Positions 24,126-32,933 of a stretch of 64,000 bases of DNA are shown here, piece after piece. Source of the stretch: Chitinophaga costaii (GTDB lineage: Bacteria > Bacteroidota > Bacteroidia > Chitinophagales > Chitinophagaceae); contig NZ_FMAR01000001.1 in assembly GCF_900094705.1 (NCBI RefSeq), positions 186,001 to 250,000 on the forward strand. Direction: 5' to 3'. The notes under the pieces are model-generated. The model did no database searches. It had not been told where the DNA came from and worked only from the letters and a program-made list of their open reading frames with translations. Position 1 is the stretch's first letter. Every line of letters begins with the position of its first letter. The position numbers were made by a program, and so were the translations under genes.

Positions 24126-24680
24126 CTACTTTCTATCCAGCAGCCATAATTTCATCTTCAGCACCGCCGCCACCGTTATCGCATCGGTAATTTCTTCCTT
24201 CACTACCTTATCATACACCACGTCAAAAGGCAGTTTTTGCACGTGCAGTTGCTCTGTTTCTTCCGGCGACGCTTCGTGCTGGCTCAGATCTTGGGCCAGG
24301 AAAATGTAACAGTCTTCGTCACTTACGGAATTCGACAAATGCATGTGCAGCAGATGGGTCCAGGAAGCGGCTACCAGGCCGGTTTCTTCCAGCAGTTCCC
24401 GCTTTGCAGATGCCAGCGGGTCGGTGCCCACCGGGCCGCCGCCTTCGGGGATTTCCCAACTATATTGGCGCAGTGGGAAGCGGTATTGCCCTACCAAAAA
24501 AATATGATCAGCCGCATCGAGGGCCACAATGCCGATAGCCACATTTTTAAAATGAACCACCCCATAAATGCCGGGATTGCCTGCAGGGTTCAGCACCTGG
24601 TGTTCGGTAACCCGTATCCAGTTATTGTCGTACGCTATTTTTTCGGAAAGCAATGTCCAAGGATTCTCATGATTTTCCAT
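24126..24680 (-). CDS. Nudix hydrolase, ADP-ribose pyrophosphatase-like
   Basis: About 184 residues from ATG 24680; an ATG 18 bases upstream is possible. The Nudix helix core RELLEETGL is clear, preceded by WEIPEGGGPVG. The first Glu position of the Nudix box appears as Thr, a change seen in some ADP-ribose pyrophosphatases, where Glu in the PEG element helps bind metal. VGQYRFPLRQYSWEIPEG is characteristic of the ADPRase/NudF branch. The likely role is hydrolysis of ADP-ribose or other NDP-sugars. Neighbours are unrelated housekeeping genes. Confidence 0.85.
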   Translation of the reverse strand: MENHENPWTLLSEKIAYDNNWIRVTEHQVLNPAGNPGIYGVVHFKNVAIGIVALDAADHIFLVGQYRFPLRQYSWEIPEGGGPVGTDPLASAKRELLEETGLVAASWTHLLHMHLSNSVSDEDCYIFLAQDLSQHEASPEETEQLHVQKLPFDVVYDKVVKEEITDAITVAAVLKMKLWLLDRK

Positions 24681-24768
24681 GGCGTCAAAAATAAGCAAGT
24701 GCCGGGAAACATAGGTGTGCGTATTTCAAATGGCGGAAAAGAGAGCAGTAGTTCCCGGCTGCACTTAC

Positions 24769-25209
24769 TTAAAGGTTTAAATAGTAATAGTAACAATGCC
24801 CATCGCGCCGGTAGCCGGTGCGCTCATAAAGGGCCTGGGCACCAGTGTTCACCATATCTGTCTGCAACATCACCCAGCCGGCACCCGAGGCACGGGCCAT
24901 GGCGTGGGCCGCGGCCAGCAGCAGGCTGCCGCCACCCTTACCACGATGCGGTTCCAGCAGGAAAAGATCATTGAGCAGCCAGGCCTTGCGCATGCGGATA
25001 GAGGAAAAAATGGGATACAGTTGGGTAAAGCCAATGAAATGCCCATTATCTTCCGCCAGCAATATCACGCTGTCTTTCGCTTGCAGCCGCTCCCTTACAA
25101 AGGCGGTGGCCCCTTCGAGGTCGGGTATCTGGTGGTACCAGGCACGGTAGGCATCGAACAAACCGGCTACAACATCAAGGTGTGCCAGTTCTGCGGTAAC
25201 AATGTTCAT
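24769..25209 (-). CDS. GNAT family N-acetyltransferase
   Basis: This 146-residue protein has the GNAT fold: LLNDLFLLEPHRGKGGGSLLL contains the acetyl-CoA pyrophosphate loop (RGKGGG), and GAQALYERTGYRRDG is the terminal motif B region. It transfers acetyl groups to an unidentified amine. Comparable short single-domain members often modify amino acids, antibiotics or proteins. It is a monocistronic-looking gene on the minus strand, and its length is usual for the family. Confidence 0.88.
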   Translation of the reverse strand: MNIVTAELAHLDVVAGLFDAYRAWYHQIPDLEGATAFVRERLQAKDSVILLAEDNGHFIGFTQLYPIFSSIRMRKAWLLNDLFLLEPHRGKGGGSLLLAAAHAMARASGAGWVMLQTDMVNTGAQALYERTGYRRDGHCYYYYLNL

Positions 25210-25419
25210 GTAGTTTGTTTTTACAAAAACCAGCTGCCCGTTACTGTAAATACAGCCTGGGCAGCTGGTCTATCTTAATCTAAATCGTAACGGTTTATCC
25301 ATACCTGCTCCAGGTTATGATGCAGGTGATCCAGGTGATCGGTAGCCAGTATACTACAAATTTACCAGTGTGCAGAACGACTTTAGTAGTCCATTCAAGT
25401 ATATGCTGATAATCCCATT

Positions 25420-26331
25420 TTAAGCGCGTTCGTAACTTTTAGCTTTGCTGAAAGAGCGGTTCACCAGGTACACCCCGCCTATCGTTACCAGCCCACACAC
25501 GCCCATCAGCCAGGTGAATGTTTCATCCAAAATGACCCATCCCAGCAGCACCGCCACAATAGGATTAATGTAAGCATATACAGCAGCCAGGGAAGGCGGC
25601 AAGTTATTCAGCGCAAACACATAGGCAGAATAAGTCAATACCGACCCAATAAAAATAAGGTATAGTAAGCTTTCCCACAGATCGATGGTGAGCCCGTTGT
25701 GAGGCCGGTATATGCCGGTACACACGCAGGTAATTACCATCACCACACCACCAAGTAGCATTTGCAGGCCTGCGCCGTAGAGGTAATTTATGGGCAAGGC
25801 CCATTTGGCAGTAAGCACAGAACCAAGCGCCCAGCATAAACAGGAGATAAACGACAGGAAGATTCCGAAGCGGAAATCCGGGTTCAATAACTGTGGCAGG
25901 TAGTTGAAGAATATCCCTACCACGCCCATCAACCCTGCCACCAGGCCAATGATCAGCATGGGGGCCAGGCGCACACGCTTCACCAGCAGCAAACTGAATA
26001 GGGTCACCCACATCGGCACCGTAGCAGCCATGATGGCCCCCAGCCCACTGGGAATGTAAGCCAGGCTCCAGGTAAGCATCCCGTTACTACCAAACAACAT
26101 TAGCAATCCAATGATAAAGATACGACCCAACAATCCTTTGTTCGGCAGCTTTTCCCCGCGCAACAGGAAGTAACCAGTGAGCAACGCCCCTGCAATCGCC
26201 ATCCGTACGCCCGACAGCATGATGCCATGCAGGTGCCTTACCCAGATATGCGCTGCTAAAAAAGTAGTTCCCCATAAAATACTGACCAGCCCTAAAGCAA
26301 GGTAGGCGGGAGTTTTGGATGTCTGTTGCAT
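25420..26331 (-). CDS. EamA/DMT family transporter
   Basis: This 303-residue protein has ten predicted membrane segments in two EamA repeats. The first opens with LALGLVSILWGTTF; the second begins near residue 155 (FLSFISCLCWALGSVL) and ends AVLLGWVILDETFTW. Members export or import amino acids and other metabolites. It is divergent from a MocR-type regulator across 440 bases that hold a long direct repeat. MocR proteins often control such neighbouring transporters, so regulation by that gene is a reasonable inference. Confidence 0.9.
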   Translation of the reverse strand: MQQTSKTPAYLALGLVSILWGTTFLAAHIWVRHLHGIMLSGVRMAIAGALLTGYFLLRGEKLPNKGLLGRIFIIGLLMLFGSNGMLTWSLAYIPSGLGAIMAATVPMWVTLFSLLLVKRVRLAPMLIIGLVAGLMGVVGIFFNYLPQLLNPDFRFGIFLSFISCLCWALGSVLTAKWALPINYLYGAGLQMLLGGVVMVITCVCTGIYRPHNGLTIDLWESLLYLIFIGSVLTYSAYVFALNNLPPSLAAVYAYINPIVAVLLGWVILDETFTWLMGVCGLVTIGGVYLVNRSFSKAKSYERA

Positions 26332-26771
26332 ACAATGGAAATAACAGTTGATATGAAAAGATTATCCGGGAGCCATACATCTTCCGGCTACAGGTGGCAC
26401 CTACTGTTCGCAACACAAGGCGCATGTATCCTTATTTTATATTTTCTACCGCGTGCAAACACACCGTATAAAATACCCCGTACATTTTTATCACTTCACA
26501 AATGTGATACAATTCATGGAGTAAAAACAGATACAGATATTTTAATTTCAACCAGATCAGATGTGCGTTATAACAATAAATTTAGATATGCGTTCAGTGC
26601 GCTGCATTATAAGGAAGGAGTCCATCATCTCCCCCAGTATACCATTTTATGCAGCAGATGCGCAGGCTGCAATTTCGCAGGGATACTTATCCTGATCCAC
26701 CTTTTGCTTACTTTTTATACTAAAAACAGATTCAATTTTATTAGATTTATACCAGATCAGAATCATGTGTT
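26332..26771. promoter_or_regulatory. divergent EamA/MocR control region
   Basis: These 440 bases have no credible gene, although one plus-strand frame stays open through them. They contain the promoters of both divergent genes and two imperfect copies of a roughly 40-base repeat. The last copy ends about 10 bases before the regulator start. Confidence 0.6.
26522..26761. repeat. pair of imperfect 40-base direct repeats
   Basis: Copies lie at 26522-26561 and 26721-26761. Both begin TAAAAACAGAT and end ACCAGATCAGA, with an AT-rich and less conserved centre. The identical outer blocks and the spacing of about 200 bases suggest two operator sites for a MocR dimer of dimers, which is known to bind direct repeats near its own promoter. 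Confidence 0.6.
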
Positions 26772-28202
26772 ATGATAAAGACCGCCGAACATTTGTATTT
26801 ACAGGTTGCTGATAAAATAGAGCAGTTGATAGAAAAAGAGGTCCTCAAAATAGGCGACAAGCTGCCCTCCGTGCGCATCCTCAGCAAAGAGCAGGGTATT
26901 AGTATGAGTACCGCCTTCCAGGCGTATTACTACCTGGAATCCAAAGGACTGATCGCTCCCCGGCCCAAGTCGGGTTATTACGTGCAGTTCAATAGTCGCC
27001 GCCTACCCCAGATACCCAAGGCTTGCGTGCCGGTAAAAAAAGCTTCGGATGTAAGCGTGGGGGATATGATGTATGAAGTCTTTGGCGATGTAAAGGCCAG
27101 CGACATCCTGCGCTTTTCCATCGCCGTACCGGCGGAGGAGCTTCTGCCCGGCGCCCGCCTGAATAAATCCCTGACCCACGCCATGCGCACCATGCCCGGT
27201 CATGGCATACAGTATGAAAGCGTTCAGGGTAACGAACTGCTGCGCCGCCAGATAGCGCGCATGAGCATGCACTGGGGCGGCGCTATCAGTGAAGACGATG
27301 TAGTAACGACCAACGGTTGTATGGAGGCGCTGAAACTCTGCCTGGGCGCCACTACCCAGCCCGGCGATACTATTGCACTGGAAAGCCCCTCCTATTGTGG
27401 CGCACTGCAACTGGCCCAACTTATGGGACTCAAAGTATTGGAAATACCTACAAACCCGGTCACCGGAATAGACCTGGACTACCTGGAAAAAGCCATTCCC
27501 CGCTTCCGTATTAAGGCCTGCATGTTCGTCACTAATTTCAACAACCCCCTCGGCTCCTGCATGCCCGACCGCCACAAAAAACAATTGGTAGACATCCTCG
27601 AAAAATACGAGGTACCCCTCATCGAAGACGACATCTATGGGGATATGTATTTTGGAAAAGAAAGGCCACAGTTGTGCAAGACCTTCGATAAAACGGGCAA
27701 TGTGCTGCTCTGCAATTCCATCTCCAAATCGCTGGCCCCCGGCTATCGCGCCGGATGGTGTATACCCGGCAAGTACAAGGAAAAGGTGTTACGCTTAAAG
27801 CAAATCCAATCCATTGCCTGCACCTCCCTCACCCACGCTGCTATCGGTCATTTCCTGGAAAACGGGCGGTATGAACACCACCTGCGTACCATGCGCAAAA
27901 AGCTGCATACCCAATGCCTGCGCTACCTGCAGGCCATTGCAGACTACTTCCCGGAAGATACCTGCGTAACGCGGCCCCAGGGCGGTTTTGTGGTGTGGGT
28001 GGAGCTGGATAAGCGCATCAATACCTATGATTTATTCCAGCAGGCCATGCGCAAAAAAATAAGCTTTGCGCCAGGCCGCATCTTTACACTGCAAGACCGC
28101 TACCATAATTGCCTGCGCATCAGCTACGGCACCCCCTGGAGCAAGCAGATAGATGATGCCTTCCGTACGCTGGGGAAACTAATCAGGAATAGCATGAAGT
28201 AG
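26772..28202 (+). CDS. MocR/GntR family regulator with aminotransferase domain
   Basis: This is a 476-residue fusion. An N-terminal winged helix of the GntR type (about 5-75; YLQVADKIEQLI, GDKLPSVRILS, STAFQAYYYLESKGLI) is joined to a fold-type I aminotransferase domain. The latter has FVTNFNNPLGSCMP, EDDIYGDMYF and the PLP lysine in SISKSLAPGYRAGW. MocR proteins use PLP and an amino-acid ligand to switch transcription. The divergent EamA transporter and the direct repeats between the genes suggest it controls that transporter and itself. Full length. Confidence 0.92.
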   Translation: MIKTAEHLYLQVADKIEQLIEKEVLKIGDKLPSVRILSKEQGISMSTAFQAYYYLESKGLIAPRPKSGYYVQFNSRRLPQIPKACVPVKKASDVSVGDMMYEVFGDVKASDILRFSIAVPAEELLPGARLNKSLTHAMRTMPGHGIQYESVQGNELLRRQIARMSMHWGGAISEDDVVTTNGCMEALKLCLGATTQPGDTIALESPSYCGALQLAQLMGLKVLEIPTNPVTGIDLDYLEKAIPRFRIKACMFVTNFNNPLGSCMPDRHKKQLVDILEKYEVPLIEDDIYGDMYFGKERPQLCKTFDKTGNVLLCNSISKSLAPGYRAGWCIPGKYKEKVLRLKQIQSIACTSLTHAAIGHFLENGRYEHHLRTMRKKLHTQCLRYLQAIADYFPEDTCVTRPQGGFVVWVELDKRINTYDLFQQAMRKKISFAPGRIFTLQDRYHNCLRISYGTPWSKQIDDAFRTLGKLIRNSMK

Positions 28203-28247
28203 GATGTATTTTCCGTATATTTAAAACCACAACAAAAACATACCCGC

Positions 28248-29939
28248 GTGAAAGCAATCCTCAACACGTTACTATTTGGTGGCGCGCTGGCCGTATGCAG
28301 TTGCCACCAGACCGGCGGCAGCAGCAACGATGCCACAGTGCCAGATAGTGCAGCCATCAAAGAGATTAATACGGATGGTTTCATTCAACAACTGAATGTG
28401 ATCGCCTCCGACTCTTTCCAAGGCCGCAAGCCCTTTACCCCCGGTGAAGACCTCACCATTCATTATCTCGAATCGCAATTCAAAGCACTGGGCCTGAAAC
28501 CAGGCAACGGCAACAGCTACTTTCAGGAAGTTCCTATGGTAGAAATAAATACCACCCCCGAAGGTCCCCTGGTGATCAAAGGTGCCAAAGGTTCCCTGTC
28601 GCTGGAATACCTGAAAGACTTTGTAGCCTCTACACGGCGTATAGTGGATACCGTTAGTGCCAAAAATTCTGAGATCGTTTTTGCCGGCTTCGGCATCGTA
28701 GCACCGGAATACCATTGGAACGATTATGAAGGACTGGATGTAAAAGGAAAAACAGTGATGGTACTGGTTAACGATCCCGGATTTACCGACAGCACCTTGT
28801 TCAAAGGCCACACCATGACCTATTATGGACGCTGGACCTACAAATATGAAGAAGCTGCCCGACAGGGCGCTACCGGCATTATCATTGTACATGAAACTGC
28901 GCCCGCCAGCTATCCCTGGCAAGTGGTGCGCGGTGGCTGGAGCGGTGCCCGCCTGGAGCTGCAGGCCGATGACAACTATGCTTCGCGCGCTGCCCTGGAA
29001 GGTTGGGTAACTATAGACGCCGCCAAAAAGATCTTCGCCCTGGCCCATGCAGGCGACAGCCTGATGGAAAAAGCCCACCACCCCGGCTTTAAGCCCGTAG
29101 ACCTGCACCTCACCACCAGCTTCGTATTACACAACACATTGAAAAAATCGATCTCGCATAACGTAGTGGCCGTGCTGCCCGGTGAAACTAAACCCGATGA
29201 AGCCGTGATCTACTCCGCACACTGGGATCATTTCGGCATTGGGGAGCCAAGAGAAAGTCCGCTGAAACCCGGTGTAAAAGATTCCATTTACAACGGTGCG
29301 CTAGATAACGGCAGCGGCGTGGCAGCCATGGTATTACTGGCCAAAGCCTTTACGACCGCGCAACATAAACCCGCCCGCTCTGTAGTGATCCTCTGTGTAA
29401 CCGGCGAAGAACAAGGCCTGTTAGGCTCTGAATATTATGCCACCCATCCCCTATTCCCCGTCAATAAAACCGTGGCAGACCTGAACGTGGATGAAATGAA
29501 TAATTATGGCCGCACCAAAGACGTGGTGATGATCGGCTATGGCCAGAGCGACATGGATGATTATGCCCAGGCCGCCGCTACCAAACAAGGCCGCACCGTA
29601 GTGCCAGACCCCAAGCCATTTACCGGCTCTTTTTTCCGTTCCGATCACTTCAATTTTGCTAAGGCTGGTATTCCCGCCCTGTACTTCGAAGGCGGCCCTA
29701 CTTCCCTAGAGCATGGCGCTGGTTACGGCGTGAGAATGAAGGAAGAATTTGACGCTACCCGCTATCATTCTCCTTTTGATGAACTGGATGTGAAGACCTG
29801 GAATTTCGATGGCATGGTGGAAGACACCCGCCTACTATTCGATATTGGTTTCCGCCTGGCCAATGATAACTCCTGGCCCAAATGGAAAACCGGATCAGAA
29901 TTCAAAGAAAACCGCGATAAGAACGCTCCTAAAGAATAA
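28248..29939 (+). CDS. M28 family aminopeptidase with inserted PA domain, lipoprotein
   Basis: This 563-residue protein starts at GTG. Its signal peptide has Cys at 17 and 19 (AVCSC), fitting a lipoprotein. A PA-like insert (about 125-280) precedes the M28 zinc peptidase core. AHWDHFG holds the first His-x-Asp pair, NGALDNGSGVAAM the bridging Asp, TGEEQGLLGSEYY the catalytic Glu-Glu, NVDEMN an Asp ligand, and ARYHSPFDEL-like RYHSPFDEL the last His. It removes N-terminal residues from peptides, probably in the periplasm or at the cell surface. A terminator hairpin follows. Confidence 0.9.
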   Translation: MKAILNTLLFGGALAVCSCHQTGGSSNDATVPDSAAIKEINTDGFIQQLNVIASDSFQGRKPFTPGEDLTIHYLESQFKALGLKPGNGNSYFQEVPMVEINTTPEGPLVIKGAKGSLSLEYLKDFVASTRRIVDTVSAKNSEIVFAGFGIVAPEYHWNDYEGLDVKGKTVMVLVNDPGFTDSTLFKGHTMTYYGRWTYKYEEAARQGATGIIIVHETAPASYPWQVVRGGWSGARLELQADDNYASRAALEGWVTIDAAKKIFALAHAGDSLMEKAHHPGFKPVDLHLTTSFVLHNTLKKSISHNVVAVLPGETKPDEAVIYSAHWDHFGIGEPRESPLKPGVKDSIYNGALDNGSGVAAMVLLAKAFTTAQHKPARSVVILCVTGEEQGLLGSEYYATHPLFPVNKTVADLNVDEMNNYGRTKDVVMIGYGQSDMDDYAQAAATKQGRTVVPDPKPFTGSFFRSDHFNFAKAGIPALYFEGGPTSLEHGAGYGVRMKEEFDATRYHSPFDELDVKTWNFDGMVEDTRLLFDIGFRLANDNSWPKWKTGSEFKENRDKNAPKE

Positions 29940-29959
29940 AAATAATGTATCCCAAAAAC

Positions 29960-29992
29960 AGCAGGCCGTTTCTGTGTCAGAAACGGCCTGCT
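29960..29992. terminator. bidirectional terminator between the M28 gene and a small gene
   Basis: A perfect 15-bp stem (AGCAGGCCGTTTCTG and its complement) has a 3-base loop. It lies between two convergent genes and can end both transcripts. Confidence 0.85.
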
Positions 29993-30008
29993 TGCGTGCA
30001 GTTGTTTT

Positions 30009-30272
30009 TTACAGCAACGCGTACGGGTCCGTTTTGTTGCGATCATCCATATGTACCCGCTCTAATATGCGGGTGGCAATGGCATTCACTATTTTAGGAG
30101 GTACGCCCGTAGTAACCGGCAGCAACGTACCATCCCTACCACCCAGGAAGCGGATCACCTTATCTTCTTCCAACTGTGCATTATAGATCATGCCATCCGG
30201 CAGGGCTTGCGGCGTAACCACCACCAGGTATCCTTTTCCTTCCAGGTCGAAATCTAAGGTGAATGTATCCAT
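30009..30272 (-). CDS. small conserved-looking protein, function unknown
   Basis: This 87-residue protein contains FLGGRDGTLLPVTTGVPPKIV and a predicted helix RILERVHMDD. It has balanced composition and no signal peptide or membrane segment. I do not recognise the family. Its coding frame is supported by clean placement between a terminator and the divergent amine oxidase gene. It resembles small acidic cytoplasmic proteins that are common and unnamed in this phylum. Confidence 0.6.
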   Translation of the reverse strand: MDTFTLDFDLEGKGYLVVVTPQALPDGMIYNAQLEEDKVIRFLGGRDGTLLPVTTGVPPKIVNAIATRILERVHMDDRNKTDPYALL

Positions 30273-30412
30273 AACCTACTTTTTATGCTGTGCTGCAAAA
30301 TGCAGGCCTTTTTGATATAAGATATATGCAGGAATAAATGAAAGGCATTTGTGAGAACGCGTAAATGCCTTGAAAGCATTGCCGTATCTTTAACATTGTA
30401 AAAAGCATTTTT

Positions 30413-31690
30413 ATGCAAACGGATGTGTTGATTATCGGAGCTGGTGCCACAGGATTGGCCACCGCTTACGAACTGGTAAAAGCAGGGAAAAAAGTAACCG
30501 TACTGGAAGCGCGCCCCCGCATAGGTGGCCGTATCCACACGGTAAAAACAGATAATGGGCATATGGAACTGGGCGCAGAATTTATACACGGCGACCTACC
30601 CATTACCCTAGGCCTGTTGCAGGAAGCTGGTCTGCGGTACACCCAGTCTGGTGGTAAATTATTCACCGTAAAAAACGGCCAGCTTACCGCCGGCGGTGAT
30701 TTTATCGTAGAGTGGGACCTGCTCGAAGAAAAGATGCAGGCACTCACCGGGGATATGACGCTTGATGCATTCCTGCAAACCTATTTTCCCGGCGATGCAT
30801 ACGCCCAACTGCGCTTTTCTGTGTACCGCTACGCCAGCGGATACGATACTGCCGATCCCTCTACCGCCAGCACCTTTGCCTTGCGCGATGAATGGATGAA
30901 GGAAAGCGAACATCAATATCGCATAACCACCGGCTACGGCCCGCTGCTGGACTATCTCGCCGAAAAAATAAAAGCAGCCGGTAGCGAAATCCTGCTAAAC
31001 TGCCCGGTACAAACATTACAGTGGAAGGCCGGACAGGCGCAGGCCCTCTGCCATAACGATCAGTCTTATACGGCTCCAAAGGCCGTGGTAACATTGCCCT
31101 TAGCCATGCTACAGCAAAACAACCCGGATGAGACATTCCACTTCTCCCCTGCCCTGCCAGAAAAAACTGCCGCCGCCCAACAAATGGGCATGGGCGCCAT
31201 TGTAAAAATAGTACTGCAATTCAAGGAAGCATTCTGGCAAAACACCCCCTACCGTTCTATGGGCTTTATCCTGTCTGACGAAGCCTTTCCCACCTGGTGG
31301 ACGCAATACCCGGAAGAATGGCCGGTACTCACCGGCTGGCTGGGTGGCCTGCCCGCCAAAGCTTACCGCGACGCGCAGGGCGAACATTTACTGCAACTGG
31401 CCATGCAATCGCTATCCAATATTTTTACCCTTCCCCTGGATACGCTGTATGATTGGCTGGAAGATGCCCAGGTCATGAACTGGACGGCTATGCCATACAC
31501 CCAGGGATCGTATGCGTATGCTACTATTCATACCCATACTGCCCTCCCCATTTTGATGGAACCTGTACAGCAGACTTTGTATTTTGCCGGCGAGGCCCTG
31601 TATGAAGGGCCCGCTATGGGTACAGTGGAAGCCGCTTTTTCCAGCGGTATCCGGGCAGCAAAGCAATTACTTACCTCCACAGGCACCTAA
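30413..31690 (+). CDS. flavin monoamine oxidase family protein
   Basis: This 425-residue FAD enzyme has the dinucleotide-binding start VLIIGAGATGLATAYEL, then VLEARPRIGGRIHT (the amine oxidase fingerprint) and MELGAEFIHG. The C-terminal FAD-binding stretch is LYFAGEALYEGPAMGTVEAAFSSG (short form near 395-418). Such enzymes oxidise primary or polyamines to aldehydes with release of ammonia and hydrogen peroxide. The native substrate is unknown. No signal peptide is present. It is divergent from the small 87-residue gene. Confidence 0.9.
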   Translation: MQTDVLIIGAGATGLATAYELVKAGKKVTVLEARPRIGGRIHTVKTDNGHMELGAEFIHGDLPITLGLLQEAGLRYTQSGGKLFTVKNGQLTAGGDFIVEWDLLEEKMQALTGDMTLDAFLQTYFPGDAYAQLRFSVYRYASGYDTADPSTASTFALRDEWMKESEHQYRITTGYGPLLDYLAEKIKAAGSEILLNCPVQTLQWKAGQAQALCHNDQSYTAPKAVVTLPLAMLQQNNPDETFHFSPALPEKTAAAQQMGMGAIVKIVLQFKEAFWQNTPYRSMGFILSDEAFPTWWTQYPEEWPVLTGWLGGLPAKAYRDAQGEHLLQLAMQSLSNIFTLPLDTLYDWLEDAQVMNWTAMPYTQGSYAYATIHTHTALPILMEPVQQTLYFAGEALYEGPAMGTVEAAFSSGIRAAKQLLTSTGT

Positions 31691-31863
31691 CCCAATACCG
31701 GTATGTGGTACACATTTTGGGGCGCAGGTTGCTAAATGCGCAGTATATGAAACATCCCATCACGGTTAAGTTGGAAGACCAGATCCTCAATACAATCACA
31801 CCCACCCCAATGCAAGGGTGATGTAAAAACGGCCAATGTATTGTAAGTTATAATCTATACATC

Positions 31864-32154
31864 ATGGAGCAACCTCAAAAAGAAAATACAATTATCGTGG
31901 CGGTAGATGATCAAAACTACCACTTCCACGTGCGCGTACACCATCATGACGGCATCACGGATTACGTGGTTACCCCAGGTAACGACACAGATGCCATCCG
32001 TGCCCTGATACCCCATGCGGTGAAACTTACCTACGGCCACGGCGAAGTGGGGTACGATAACCGTATCCAGTCGGAAGCTGCGCTGGCGCTTCAATACGAT
32101 ATCTGGCGCGCCATCAAAGAACAATTGATGGAAGACAACCATCCGCATTTGTAG
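31864..32154 (+). CDS. small hypothetical protein
   Basis: This 96-residue acidic, His-rich protein (VHHHDGITDYVV, HAVKLTYGHGEV) has no signal or membrane segment. The frame is bounded by a terminator hairpin 20 bases after its stop, supporting a real gene. I do not recognise the family and assign no function. Confidence 0.6.
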   Translation: MEQPQKENTIIVAVDDQNYHFHVRVHHHDGITDYVVTPGNDTDAIRALIPHAVKLTYGHGEVGYDNRIQSEAALALQYDIWRAIKEQLMEDNHPHL

Positions 32155-32174
32155 TAACCCTTGTATTACATCAT

Positions 32175-32216
32175 AAAAAAATCCAACGAACGTCCTGTCA
32201 TTCGTTGGATTTTTTA
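32175..32216. terminator. bidirectional terminator
   Basis: AAAAAATCCAACGAA pairs with its complement across a 10-base loop, ending in a T-run. It lies between convergent genes (the 96-residue protein and the LytTR regulator). Confidence 0.88.
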
Positions 32217-32231
32217 TGGGAAATAGTGTGG

Positions 32232-32924
32232 TTACAAAATCTTAGCAATGGCATCAGCATAAGCGCTGCCAATACCAATCATTTCCGCGCCAATGTACAC
32301 GGCGTTGCGGTCTATTTTATCCACCTTGTTATTAGCTACGATAAAGGAGCGGTGAATGCGGGTAAACTGCGCCGCAGGCAGCAGTGTGAGCGCTTCCTGC
32401 ATGGTAACGCGGGACAGTAGTTTTTTGTCTTTCAATACAAAGGTTACATAATTGCCAGCGCTTTCCAGGTAAAGGATTTCATCCAGCAGGATCTTGTATT
32501 GTTCGTACCCGCTTTTCACAAAAATATAGGAGATATCGGCGTTGGGTGCAGGGCTGCGTTGCTTTAACTGGGCCAGGTTTTCGGTCTTATTGCAGGCTTT
32601 GAGGAAACGGGCAAAGGAAAAGGGTTTCAGCAGGTAATCTACTGCATCCAGCTCAAAACTTTGCACTGCATGCTCGGAATAGGCCGTGGTGAAAACCACC
32701 ATGGGCGGCTCCGGCAGGCTGATTAAAAAATCCAGTCCCGAAATATCGGGCATTTTAATATCGAGAAAAAGCAAGTCGATCTTTTCCCGTTGCAGGTGTT
32801 CCATAGCTTCAAATGCGTTGGTATAATAACCGCGTATGTCCAGGAAAGGCACTTTGGCGGCGTGAGCGCGGATCACCGCCAGCGCTACCGGTTCATCATC
32901 AATGGCAATGGCAGTTAATTGCAT
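32232..32924 (-). CDS. LytTR family response regulator
   Basis: This 230-residue protein has a receiver domain with acidic pocket DDE (9-11), phosphoacceptor Asp55 in LLFLDIKMPD, and Lys in LLKPFSF near 104. A LytTR DNA-binding domain (about 130-230; YIFVKSGYEQYKI, ILYLESAGNYVTF, RIHRSFIVANNKVD) follows. It binds promoter direct repeats as a phosphorylated dimer. Its partner kinase ends 9 bases upstream on the same strand, so the two form a standard LytS/LytTR pair. The regulon is unknown. Confidence 0.93.
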   Translation of the reverse strand: MQLTAIAIDDEPVALAVIRAHAAKVPFLDIRGYYTNAFEAMEHLQREKIDLLFLDIKMPDISGLDFLISLPEPPMVVFTTAYSEHAVQSFELDAVDYLLKPFSFARFLKACNKTENLAQLKQRSPAPNADISYIFVKSGYEQYKILLDEILYLESAGNYVTFVLKDKKLLSRVTMQEALTLLPAAQFTRIHRSFIVANNKVDKIDRNAVYIGAEMIGIGSAYADAIAKIL

Positions 32925-32933
32925 AGTTCTAAT

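Noticed and set aside
26326..26771. 149-codon plus-strand frame in the EamA/MocR gap
   Set aside because: It has no protein-like pattern and covers the divergent promoters and the direct repeats.
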